64,000 bases of DNA from Carallia brachiata (lineage: Eukaryota; Streptophyta; Magnoliopsida; Malpighiales; Rhizophoraceae), in NCBI GenBank assembly GCA_021464245.1, contig JADCRB010000013.1, forward strand, positions 10,036,095-10,100,094. Reading direction: 5' to 3'. The position numbers and the translations under genes are program-made. A model generated the notes under the pieces. That model worked only from the letters and a program-made list of their open reading frames with translations. It had not been told where the DNA came from and ran no database searches. Shown piece by piece: positions 1-10,687 of this stretch (positions are counted from its first letter, which is position 1; each line of letters opens with the position of its first letter).

Positions 1-424
1 TAATGAATTCGATGAATGAGGAATACAAAATGAAGATTAATGTCATTGAAGAAACTCACAACGTGGAGGAGCTAACCATGGAAGAGTTACTTGGGTCCTT
101 GATAACTCATGAGATCAAACTCAAAAGGAGAAGTGCATTACCACAAGAAAGACTTTAAACTTTTCACTATGAGACCAAATGAATCGGTTAAAAGTGTGTA
201 CGATAGACTCATGATTATTGCTAATGGACTAACCGATCTTGGCAAAGTGTTTGGAAAGGGTGAACTTGTGCAGAAATTAATGAATTCGATGAATGAGGAA
301 TACAAAATGAAGATTAATGCCATTGAAGAAACTCACAACGTGGAGGAGCTAACCATGGAAGAGTTACTTGGGTCCTTGATAACTCATGAGATCAAACTCA
401 AAAGGAGAAGTGCATTACCACAAG
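1..424 (+). repeat. 277-bp partial tandem duplication in gag
   Basis: Bases 1-147 recur at 278-424 with one visible difference (GTCATT against GCCATT near base 43). The period is 277 bp, so the window opens inside the first copy and the stretch 148-277 belongs to the gag unit between them. The duplication breaks the natural order of gag and is one sign that this copy is dead. Confidence 0.9.
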
Positions 425-681
425 TAGAACCATCCTCAAAAAATGTAGCACTCATGGCTCTAGATGATAACGATGAAAGTGACAATGAGGTAATGAATCT
501 TTCCTCTTATGAAGAACTTAGAGAAACTTTTGATGAGTTATTGATCACATTTAAAAGAAAATGTAAACAATATAAAGAGCAAAAGAAAGCATATGAAAAA
601 CTTTTGTTAGAGAAAGATGAAATTATCTTGGAAAATAGTCTTTTAAAAGAAGAACTTGAAAAGGATAAAATTAGATCATAA
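148..681 (+). pseudogene. copia Gag fragment (UBN2-type)
   Basis: The frame reads a typical plant copia Gag: a RPNESV stretch, a LTDLGKVFGKGELVQK stretch, then a conserved MEELLGSLITHEIKLK block that normally precedes the linker to the zinc knuckle. After about residue 120 the frame turns into a Glu/Lys-rich probable coiled coil and stops at 681. Gag would package the element RNA into virus-like particles. The open frame can be extended back to 109 only by reading through the duplicated segment, so the true N-terminus is missing. It is a broken piece of the Sirevirus-like element. Confidence 0.8.
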
Positions 682-769
682 ATCAACTTGTTGTGAGTTA
701 AATTTTGTTAAATAAGAGCTTGCAATATCTAAAAAGGCCCCTAACTTCAAAGACAATTTACATCATGCT

Positions 770-1213
770 TTGGAAAAAGAAATTGAAGACCTTAAAGAAA
801 AGAATTCAAATTTAGAAAAGTCTTTTTTAAAATTCACATTAGGTAGCAATAAGTTAGATGAGATGTTATCTTTTCAAAAGAAATTTTTTGACAAATCCGG
901 TTTGGTCTACCTCACTAAAAATAAGACTAATCCCATAAAAGAAAAGAAAATTGTTGTATCATGTTTTTATTGCCATAAAGAAGGACACAAATTTCATGAT
1001 TGTAGACTTAGAAGGCCTAGTGATCCCAACAAGTATGTGTCATCTTCTAAAGTTTGGGCAAAACCTAATAAATTCAAACAAGTATGGATGGTTAAGGATT
1101 CAATGAAGAAGAATGATTGTTGTAACATTGAAGGACCCAAAAAGATATGGGTACCAAAATATTCTACATCTTGTTTTGTAGGTGGAAAAGTGCTTGAAGG
1201 CAACATATTTTAA
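770..1213 (+). pseudogene. copia Gag C-terminal fragment with CCHC zinc knuckle
   Basis: A Lys/Glu-rich coiled-coil-like N-terminal half is followed by one CX2CX4HX4C knuckle (CFYCHKEGHKFHDC, about 963-1004), the nucleic-acid-binding motif of retrotransposon Gag. It is separated from the upstream Gag piece by stops between 682 and 769, and it overlaps the protease frame at its end, so the polyprotein is broken here. Same element as the neighbouring fragments. Confidence 0.8.
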
Positions 1214-1555
1214 AGAAGATGCCATTTGGTACCTTGATAGTGGATGTGCAAGGCATATGACCGGAGAAGCATCATTTTTCTCCACACTAAAAAGCAAGGA
1301 TGGAGGATGTGTCACGTTTGGAGACAATGGAAAAGGCAAAATGATTGGGGTTGGCACTATAGGTAACAATGTATCAAGTTTTATTGAGGATGTTGCTTTA
1401 GTAAGTGGTTCAAAGCACAACTTAATTAGCATTAGCCAATTGTGTGATAAAGGTTTTGAGGTATTATTCAAACCCATGACTTGTGAAGTATATGATCCCC
1501 ATACTAAAGCATTGAGATTTGTAGGAAAAAGAATAAGTTGTGTAATGCATGTGCT
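1206..1555 (+). pseudogene. copia aspartic protease fragment
   Basis: The frame contains WYLDSGCARHMTG (about 1231-1269), the copia protease active-site signature with the catalytic Asp in DSGC, and continues through the expected VTFGDNGKG and KHNLISISQLCDKGF blocks that close the protease domain. In a complete element integrase would follow directly. Here, after about base 1555, similarity stops at a TGTTAAGACC junction and LTR-like sequence takes over. The frame stays open to 1607 but the last codons are not protease. Confidence 0.8.
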
Positions 1556-2500
1556 TGTTAAGACCCTAAGGTTTCAGTTTTTGGTTTTGATGATTGCTAA
1601 ACACTGAGAGTTACTAATATGTTTATTTAAGTGTGTAGTTAAATGATTTAATCAAATAAACATCAATTGAAATGGAAGCAATGCTAGCATAAGGCAACTA
1701 TTGATATTGGTCATTCAGTGTAAGTACTATCCAGTATGGTCAATTTTAAAAGGCTCGTTTGCTCACATGGAGATGAACTAGATAATGTGCTATATACGGT
1801 TAGAAAGATAATTCTGTCTAGTTTCTGAATTCTCAAGAATCATCTCAATTGGATTTTTGGAGGAAGTTATAGTCTATGAACTGAAAGGTGCTCAATCTGT
1901 CAAGGCAGACAGGATCAGTCCACTTTAAGAGATGATTGCGACCAAATGGGAAGGAACTAGCTGTTGAGTTTTATATGCATACAAATATAATTCTGTCTAG
2001 TTTCTAAATTGACCAGAATCACGCAAATTGGAGTTCTGTAGAAGGAGATATTGCCAAAATACTAAAGGATGTACAGCCTGTCCCGTCCAGCAGGATCAGT
2101 CAACTTCCAGAAGACACCACGACTAGCTGGAGTGGAATCAGACCATGATCTATACATGTATGAAAAGCTCTATGAGTCTACTTTCAAATGGAAGAAACGG
2201 GATATGATTTGGAGTTATACAGGTAGACTTATGATTGATTCTTTAAGAAGTGTCAGAGCTGTCCAATTGAGAAAGGAAACAAGCTTAAATTGGGTCTTGG
2301 TGATGCTGCTTGAAAGAGAATCCATTTAAATAAGATTATGAGCTAAAAAGGAAACTTTTCAAACATTGCAAAGCTAATGTTAGCACAAATATGAAAGCTT
2401 AGAAATTCTAGCATGAGTATCATTTCATAATCATCTAAAATTGATTTAGTGAGAGGTTTGCCAATGCTTTAGAATTAGTTGTGTGATGCATGCTTAGATT
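1556..2500 (+). mobile_element. second Sirevirus-type LTR-like segment, right edge unclear
   Basis: Sequence starting TGTTAAGACC abuts the protease. It has the style of the long LTR at 4407-5866: a TTTTGATGAT stretch soon after the start, and phrases built on 'CTGTCTAGTTTC', 'AGAATCA' and 'ATCTGTC'. It carries its own imperfect internal repeat of about 180 bp (the same 19-mer at 1808-1826 and 1987-2005). I cannot find a matching CA end, so this could be a truncated or solo LTR of another family member. The right boundary is a guess. Confidence 0.45.
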
Positions 2501-2813
2501 AAAACAAATACATACTTCATTTTCAGGGCAAGATCCCAAGATCAACATCTCACACACTTTCACAAGGTTTTACATTTTGCCCCACGTCTTTATCTCAGCA
2601 GTATAAGCAGACTTACCAAAATTGATAAGTACACAATTACAAGACAAATAACACCAACCACTTATTCATACATATTAGAGTACACCAACCATGACTCATC
2701 CATGTACTATGCACTACAAGACAACATCCCTGCGCATACATACATTCCAGTAAAGCTTTGTATGTTGGAATCCATATTCCAACGCTAGAAAATGTCTTCA
2801 GATCTTACTCCTG

Positions 2814-3470
2814 TTAGTCGCTCCTAGGGGGCCTAAGGCGTAGCTCTAGATCCATAAAGCCCTCATTGTTCGGCAGGTTGGCAATGTCAATAGTACCAGC
2901 ATTTTCTTGCTGATTGAGATCGCCTAGATGAACAGGAAAGAGACTGAGTGTTTCTCTTTCTCCCTCACGAGAAGAGTTGACCGATCTGCTTCTCACTGGA
3001 GTAATGCTTCCTACTAAGTGAAAATATTCATGGGAGTTTGATCTCTGACCCACATCAAAGATTTCAAATGATAAATGGGAAATACCTGGTGGCTGGTGAT
3101 GCTGGTTGGGATTTCCTTGAGAAACAATTGTTGTGCTGGTGGAATGAATAACAGGAGGTGCTCTGCCTCTTCTCACACTGCGCCTTCGATTCTGGATCCA
3201 GAGTCTAATGTTACTTGGCTGAATTGGACCATATTGTCTCAACAGTGAGGCAAGTTGAGCAAGTTGGCTTGATGTCGGACGAGCTTCTTCAATACCATGA
3301 AAAATATTTTCCAAGATTTGTAATTGCTCCGGCTCCGGTCTCCATCTGGAATTGGAAGAGTCTCCAGTTTCCAGGTTCTGATGGCTTGATGGTGGTCTCA
3401 TTTTGTTGAACGGAAAGGTGAGTGAAAATTTTGAGACTCTGGATGATGAAGAGAAATTGAGATAATGCAT
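2814..3470 (-). CDS. WUSCHEL-related homeobox (WOX)-like protein, intronless
   Basis: The 218-residue frame holds a plant homeodomain at about residues 41-103: SRWRPEPEQLQILENIF for helix 1, YGPI before the recognition helix, and NIRLWIQNRRR as helix 3, with the invariant Trp, Gln-Asn and Arg but Ile in place of the usual Phe. Residues 174-181 read TLSLFPVH, matching the WUS-box pattern T-L-x-L-F-P-x-x. The C-terminus has LELRL (208-212), an EAR-type repression motif. Homeodomain, WUS box and terminal EAR in a short protein is the layout of the WUS clade, as in WOX5/WOX7. Such proteins act as nuclear stem-cell regulators. Met24 (codon 3399-3401) is a likely alternative start. There are no introns, and the ORF lies antisense inside a copia remnant. 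It may be a retrocopy, a captured gene or a decaying gene; expression is unknown. Confidence 0.72.
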   Translation of the reverse strand: MHYLNFSSSSRVSKFSLTFPFNKMRPPSSHQNLETGDSSNSRWRPEPEQLQILENIFHGIEEARPTSSQLAQLASLLRQYGPIQPSNIRLWIQNRRRSVRRGRAPPVIHSTSTTIVSQGNPNQHHQPPGISHLSFEIFDVGQRSNSHEYFHLVGSITPVRSRSVNSSREGERETLSLFPVHLGDLNQQENAGTIDIANLPNNEGFMDLELRLRPPRSD

Positions 3471-3486
3471 ATCTCCATTTATGCCT

Positions 3487-3735
3487 GACGATCCGCAATT
3501 TACGCCTGACTGTCAGCGTAATAATTGCCTGGCTGTCCTCAACTTTCGCTTAACTGTCAGAAACTTGCGTCTGACTGTCTGCGATTTACGTCTGACTGTG
3601 CGCCACGTCAACAACTTTTCTGATTGTGTGCCATGACAGCAACTTTTTTGACTAGGTGTGCCATGTTAGCTTCCACGTAAGCAATTGACTGCTGAGATGG
3701 ACTTCCACGTAAGCAATTTGACTGCGGTAATATTT
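3487..3735. repeat. degenerate tandem repeat upstream of the WOX-like ORF
   Basis: About eight imperfect units of 20-30 bp share a core like TTACGCCTGACTGTC or its variants (TTGCGTCTGACTGTC, TTACGTCTGACTGTG). Towards the right edge the unit becomes CTTCCACGTAAGCAATTGACTGC, present twice. The array begins just 5' of the WOX-like start on the minus strand, where its promoter would lie. Confidence 0.7.
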
Positions 3736-4223
3736 TTGACCTACTCATGAACTATTATTGAAGGTAATGATCCACATTGGATTTTTGGTAACATAGTGAC
3801 CTAATTTTGAATAAAGACCTCTTGATAGATTATTTTTGCTATCTAAGAAGAAAATTAGGCATGTCACACCCCATGCATTAGCATGTGCTTGAATGTCTAC
3901 ATTTGCTTAATTTTGCATTCATGTTCGTAATTATGTCTTGCCATTTTATGGCATAACAAAGTGGCCAAACTTTCAATGAAATTACTTCAAATTAATGAAG
4001 CAAATACATTGAAAACCATTTTCTATGAACATTGCATATAATACACTCTATTTTTGTTATAGTGAAACCTTTTTGGAATTGAGGCATCATTTTCTAAATT
4101 CATATTATCCACTCTTTGCTCTAATTTAATGATTATATTTGAACTCTACAAGGCCTACATTTCAAAGTTGTGATAACTTATATGCCTAATTGTAAATGTG
4201 AACTTGTGATACATGCATATATT

Positions 4224-4404
4224 AAGGGGGAGTCTCATTCTCTTAACCTAGTTAGCATTCACATTTTTTGTTTCAACCATTTTTATTGATGACAAAAAGG
4301 GGGAGAAAATTACGAGAGTCATCAAAAAAGAGCATTTCTAGAGGAACCTTAGATTAAGGGGGAGCATCTATTTTAAAGGTTTTGTCATCATCAAAAAGGG
4401 GGAG
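4224..4404 (+). other. four copies of a polypurine tract before the 3' LTR
   Basis: AAGGGGGAG occurs at 4224-4232, 4296-4304, 4356-4364 and 4396-4404. The last is AAAAAGGGGGAG, two bases before the LTR, and would prime plus-strand DNA synthesis. Multiplied polypurine tracts are a known Sirevirus feature. The second and fourth copies also share preceding GAT/CAT-rich sequence, suggesting duplication of a block of about 100 bp. Confidence 0.75.
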
Positions 4405-4406
4405 AT

Positions 4407-5866
4407 TGTTGGAAAATTCACACCCCATGCATACATTAGGAAATTGTTATTAAGTGTGAATTCATGTTTTGATGATGAGTGTTTTGATAATGAGCTATGA
4501 ACCAATCTAACATAAGTACAAGTGAATTTCATTTGTATGTTCTTGAAGTATACAATTCAGGTTCAAGAAGTCCAATGAGGTATACATATGTCATCTTACA
4601 CGTGCATGGAAGAGAAAGATCACATTGGGCCTTATTAAGCTACTATCTTATAAAGACAGCATAAGAGCAAATCTGTTTGGACAGATTCCAGGTACTAAAC
4701 TCACTCACTTGAGATATATTTTGGGCCTAAAATATATATATTTTGGCAGGACTATAAGTCTAGTTTCAAATGAGCTTGGTCGTGCAATTTTTGGAGCCTT
4801 AGAGAAAAACTTATGAATTTTATACCAAGAGGGTGCAAGCTGTCAGGAACCTTCAGTGCACATGGAGTGAATTGCAATGACTGGCTAGAAGCGCACAAGA
4901 CGAATTTGAATGTGAAATTTTGTGTGTAGATTCTCTGTTCTGTCTATTAATCAATTCAAAAAGAATCACATCAAAATTCAAAGCCATCTGCAAGATATTA
5001 CCGTTCTACTAAAAGTGTGCAGACTGTCTAACGGAACTTTAACGTCAGTATTCCAACATTTATTTGACTATGCTATACTCATTCAAAAATAGTCAAATTT
5101 GGTGGGTAGAGAGCTCTGACAGTCTACTAAATAACAAAAAAGGAATTGCAATTTTTCAAACTGTCTGTATCAAGTTATAGCCGTTCAACCAGAAGGTGTC
5201 AAACAAGAGAATCAATGCAAAGCTGTCAAGAGGGAAACAACAAAGTATGCATGTGCAACCCATGGCAACGGCTCTAACAAGTTGCTAACCTATCTTGCAG
5301 CTACTTAAACATCACTTGAAGATGTTTTACTTGTGAAGAAAAGTTATATTCAACCACTGCACAATCTCTCTCAAGGCAAAAAGGCTTTCTTTACTCTAAG
5401 TGCTTTATTGTAAAACTAGCATTCAAGCTAGTAAGTTTCATTTGTATTGTAATATTGTGAGAATAGGTGAGAGCTCTCAAGTGGGACTTGTGAGGATCAT
5501 CTTGTAAGGAGTTAGGGTTGAACTTCAAGAAGGAAAACCTAAAAGAAAAGGGAAAGTGGTGTTGGCAAGTGAGACTTGTGCAACAAGCGTTTTGAAGGCG
5601 GACGCAGGGGTGTTTGCGGAGTCTTCTTGTAAACTGTACGGTGGTGATTAAAGCGCCCAAAGGCACCTCATAGTTGAACTCTCAAGAATCTCCAAGAGAG
5701 GGATTGTTGAGAAGACCAAGGACGTAGCCATTTGGTGAACTTTGTAAAAATCGGTATTATATTTCTTTCAATCTCTTATTTACATTCATTTGCATAAATT
5801 TTTATTTGAGGATTTCATTGGTAAACCCTATTCACTCTCCTCTAGGCTTCACTCAAGGGACCAACA
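4407..5866 (+). repeat. 3' LTR of the Sirevirus-like element
   Basis: The LTR starts TGTTGG directly after the last polypurine tract and ends CCAACA, a perfect 6-bp inverted terminal repeat. Its length of 1460 bp is long for copia but usual for Sireviruses. It contains open frames on both strands that have no protein-like composition and are not called as genes. Confidence 0.82.
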
Positions 5867-8800
5867 TACTTAATTAGAATTGGGCAAACACGTAACCTGA
5901 ATTGCATAAAAAAAAATAGAGTTAATTTAATAATTTATTTAATTTTTTTAAATATAATATATTTTTTACTATTTAATAGTCTAAATCTATACGTGTTAGT
6001 TTTGTATTTATTATTATACATCTACGTAGCTTTTTCCATTAGAATTTAACACCAACACCAACCTGAAAAGAGAAGAAGTTGCACTGATGAGGGACTCATA
6101 TTTGTAAATGGAATTTTTGTTGCCTAAGCCCAGTTTTGGTAACTGTTATATCTGCCAGGGCTAAAATCACTATGTTTCAGAGTTTGGCTACTCAGACAGA
6201 GTTTATAGACACAGTTCGACGTTATCACAGCTGAAAAAATAATTTTTTTAAAAAAAATTAAAATTTCCGCCAAATAAGTGTAGAACACGACCTGTCAAAT
6301 GTGCAATAAGACCAATGATGTAAAACAATATTTTATTGATATTTTTAACAATTTGTTACATATACAAATTAAAATCAGTCTTGTTGTATGGCGATTGCGT
6401 TGCAAATTTTTTTTTTTATGAAAAACTTTAATTGAAGAAAAAAATTTATGTACCAACATTTGTATTAGAAATACAAAAACAATAGGGTCCCTATGCTTTT
6501 TTTTTTTCTTTTTTTATGATTTCAATAATTTTTTTTATCACATTACACTGCAGCAGCACGCGCCCACGCCGTTGCTCTCATTCCAATGCTATCAAATATT
6601 TCCGAAATATATATTCTGATCTCAATCTAATGCACTGTCCAGAAAAATTGCTGCTTGTTTTATGAAAAGACCTTGCTGAAAAGATAGCTCATAATTCTTG
6701 TCTTCCATTAGAATTCGTATAATGTTACTTGTTAATCAAAGACACCATTAATGCTTGTTCATTTTGTTTCCATTCATGTTTCTTGCTATGCCCGTATCCA
6801 CATTTGCTGAACTGAAAAAGATACGTAATGCATAAATGATGCGTTGTAATTAATTATTTTTTTTATACAACTAAACAATCAATGTTTACAAAAAAAAAGA
6901 TAAAAATTACGTTTATTTTTTATTTCAAATATTAAGCATCTAGTTACAAAAGAAAAACGATCTATTTAACTGTACCAATTCTACGTCTTACTTCTTCTAC
7001 GACCATCTAACTGGGCTGTTGCTGATCTAGCATAAGCACGCGCAATTTTGTGCACCAAGCATTTCCTTTTCTTGTGGAAGAACATCATTACAGATATTCT
7101 CTGACTGCGGCATTATACCCATCGATTGTTCACAAATCCAAGCCTCTTAAGTGTCCGTGAGGTGGTGGATTAAGGAACACACGTAACGTAAGATTTTACG
7201 GGTTAGGCCCCAGTTTGTTTTTTGGTGGCTAAAATTGCATTGCTAGTTGCCAATTTGGAGGTAGCTTTCATTACCATCTCCATTGACAAATACTAAGCTA
7301 CAACTAACATATATTTGGATGACATATTAATCCACCAGGAATAAAATCTGATATGATCACATAATTGGTGCCATTGTTGGCAAATGAGAAGATGTGTTTT
7401 TTTCAACCTTATATCTATATTGGTAAAGTCACTGTTCTTTGAATTTTAGCAAACTTAATCAGAATTATGTTACACAACATACTAAAAAAAATTTAGTGTC
7501 ACTTGTGATCGTGAGGCAAAGTTATGATTTGTTGTATTTTTTAAAAAGAGTGTCACCATATAATTTTACTTAATTGACATATAAATAACAATACAATTTC
7601 ATTCAATAGTATTTAATAATTTATTTATTTTTTTTAAATTTAATTATTTAACAACTCATATTACTTTCATACTCTTTAAATTTTTTTATTTTTATTTTTT
7701 TGAAAAACTCACTATAAAAATTCCTCTAAGTAATGATGAGCCTCCACTGTTGATCAACTACCAGAAGTGTGCTTGTTAACAAGGACGAGTCCAAGGCCAT
7801 TGTCTCCCCCATTAATTTGAATTCAATCGTAATGCATCATCAAGGCTCATTACATCAGCGTGGATATTCCCATGTAAATTTCGCAACGATGTTGACATTT
7901 ATTTTTACACTGAGTGCAATCTGACAGTATTGTCTAGGACATTTAGATTTTGTATATCATAAGAGAAGCGGCAATTGGTTGGATGGATACGCAACTTGCT
8001 AGGCCTCTTCGTGTTAAAATTAACCCACTTATGGTACATAGAATTAATCCATATTTTAGACCACTCAAAATGGGCAAACTTTGTCAGCCCACAAGAAAAG
8101 AATTTCTATTTAAGTCTCTCGCAACACTCTTGTGGTTAGGAATAGATTTCGATCTTCCAATTTTGTGTTTTAATTTTGAAAAGAAAGTATAAAATTTATG
8201 TGAATGAGAATAAAAAGAGTTACTTTTCTTATTTTTTTATGTTTTTATTTTTTGTAAAATTTAAAGATTGGAGGGGTATTTTTACTTTAAGATTAGGGAG
8301 TGCCGACAGACTATCAAGACTTATAGTAAAATTTACACATTGCTCATATACAAAAGACTCTGATAGTAATTAGTGAGATTTATACTCAAGATGGAGTATA
8401 TCAAGAATTAAATTTTTAACCGTTGAATTCACTTTTGTGGACAAAGAGAAAATTACTCTTATTATATAAATCAAAACTCAATTGATCTCTTAATAAGGAA
8501 AAAAAAAATCCATTCAACGTTTTGGTGTATTAGTCATTACGTGGACAGAAATGTACAGTAGCAACTGCATTGCATAATCATACTGAGTGCAGTGAATAAT
8601 ACAATTAAAGTATCCAGCTTCGATCCAATCTTTCACATACTGGTTTTCCTTTTCAATGCATGTGTTAGTGGGTGTGCTAGACTTAATTGGAAAATCAAAT
8701 GACGGCTGCAATCGAGAATTGGGCAGCCAGAGTTAAGCTTTAAGTGATCACGTAATCAATGAATGTTTTCCCTTGCCCCTTTTTAATTTTTTTCCCTAAT

Positions 8801-10330
8801 CTTTTCTAATCATTGGAGTCGGCTATATAAATATTTTCTCGTCATTCTATTCTATTATTCACTAAGTTATGCGTGAGACTTAGTGTTTGTAAATTCTTCC
8901 TTACTAAAAATATGATTTTAAGTCCTACAGTTGAAAATTTGATTCTATGGGAAATTATGGAGTTGGCTAGAATCCGTTATATTCAAAATATCTATGGAGC
9001 AGAAAACCCAAAACATGCAACCTCCAATTATTGTGTATATTTAGGGTAAGAGAGTATTAGAGAGTCGTGAAAATTATACAGAAGAGATTTGAACTATTGA
9101 ATGCATGCAATTAATATATCTTTTAATAAATAGTGAGTTAGTTATAACTAACGGTTGAAATTAATATGTTAACTACAACTAACGGTTAGATTGTTCACCT
9201 TAATTTTTGCGTGCATTCTCTTGCGTCATCTTTGGTAGTAGAGATGTACCATGAATCCATGCAAATCATGCTAGCTAGCTCATAAACTGCCTAAATCGTA
9301 AATCAAAACTTGGGACATAGCTAAACTGAGATTATTTACACTCACAACTATAAAGACTGAAAGCCTTCAAATCATATGATGTTTGTCGTTAAATTGAGAT
9401 TCGAACTTGAGAGTTTCAGCAATAAGATGACTCCAATATCATTTAGCTACATCTAATTGATCCGATCATACAATCTTGAACTCATTAATTTGTCGAATCA
9501 CCAATGCATAATATTCCACGTAATCTCATTATCATCATCATAAGTGGAAATTAGTGTGCCCTGTGGGAGCAGGGATTGGCATTGATTCCATTAAAGAGAA
9601 TTTTTCCACCACAATTCGTCTCAAGAATTTGAACAGCTATTTGTTTATTTGAAACGCATGCATGGATGAATGCATGCACCAAGAATCGTTTTATACTTTA
9701 AAGTCGAGGAGGAGGTAGCTCCAAATTAAAGTTATGTTCCCCCATATTTAATTGCATATCTCATTGCATATCTTGCTTATTGTATGAATAAAAGGGAAAA
9801 TGTTCGTTGTTAGAAGATTTGGCCATAAACTATTCATAATGTTTTAATAAAAAATACAAAAAAAATTTTAAATTAAAGGTAATACTAAATACATTTTAAA
9901 ATTAAGTTTTTGGAAATATACAAAAAAATCTGAGTTCACATTTTAGATGTAATTTGGCCAAATCTTCAGACGAAGTATTAGAGCCCTCAATAAAATTACT
10001 CCAATTTTGGAATGCTCTTGGCCAAGGAAAATAGAAGTCCATGTGGAATCATGCAACCACAGCCTCTGCCCTAGATTGCCACAAATTCTGTTCCTCTCTC
10101 TCCGTCCCCATTGTCTTCTAGAGAAATCCTTCATCTTAATTGGGAATATCTCATTTCCTTTTGTATTTCGTTTCTTTTTTATGTTTCCTGCAAAATGATA
10201 TGTCACATCAAAGTTACCAGAAAGTTGGCGATAGGGTATTCCTTATTTCGTCTTCCTCATTAATTAATAAGATCGCTATGATAGTTAAAAAAAAAAAAAA
10301 GGATAATAAGATTGCAAATATTTATAATTA

Positions 10331-10687
10331 ATGGGTTATATATAAAACTATCACTAATTTTATTTAAAATAATAAATCTAACACTAATTTTAAAAATAAC
10401 AGTTTATCCATTTTTAAATTTTTTATAACAAATGTAACACATAATGATTTTATATGAACAAACTCTATAGTTTTGATAACAATTTATAAAAAAATATGTT
10501 ATTTTAGTAACATGATAATCTTATACATTAACGTCATATCGTTGAAACAGATAAATTTTGTTTAAAAAAATACAAACTATTAGATTTATTATAAAAAAAT
10601 TCAAAAATAGATAAACTGTTATTTTTTAAAATTGATACTAAATTTATTATTTTAAATAAAGTTAGTGATATTTTTGTATATTAATCA
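10331..10687. mobile_element. Mutator-type MITE with long terminal inverted repeats
   Basis: The left arm (about 10331-10440) and the reverse complement of the right arm (about 10578-10687) align along about 110 bp with scattered mismatches; both contain TATCACTAA, TTTATTTAAAATAATAAAT and AATAACAGTTTAT. The 9-bp sequence TTATAATTA lies directly outside both ends (10322-10330 and 10688-10696). Long inverted repeats with a 9-bp target duplication are the mark of Mutator-like elements. No transposase is present in the roughly 140-bp centre, so it is non-autonomous. The duplication is AT-rich, which lowers its weight slightly. Confidence 0.78.

Larger units (their letters stand above)
1..5866 (+). 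mobile_element. Sirevirus-like Ty1/copia retrotransposon, decayed, 5' end outside window
   Basis: From left to right the segment holds copia gag sequence, a CCHC zinc knuckle, an aspartic protease start with the DSGC motif, an LTR-like insertion, an antisense homeobox ORF, four purine-rich AAGGGGGAG tracts and a long 3' LTR with TGTTGG/CCAACA ends. No integrase, reverse transcriptase or RNase H coding is left between the protease and the polypurine tracts, so the element cannot be autonomous. Repeated polypurine tracts before the 3' LTR and a long LTR are known features of the Sirevirus lineage. The lineage call is inference from these; the copia call is firm. The 5' LTR and start of gag lie outside the window, so no target duplication can be checked. 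Confidence 0.8.

Noticed and set aside
2069..2329. Open frame of 86 codons in the LTR-like segment
   Set aside because: It lies in repetitive LTR-style DNA, has no recognisable motif, and its repeat copies are not open in the same frame.
5391..5666. Minus-strand open frame in the Sirevirus 3' LTR
   Set aside because: LTR sequence is not expected to code, and the composition is not protein-like.
9390..9440. GATTCGAACTT phrase resembling a Pol III box B
   Set aside because: No box A at the correct spacing, no A tail and no flanking duplication, so no SINE or tRNA can be supported.
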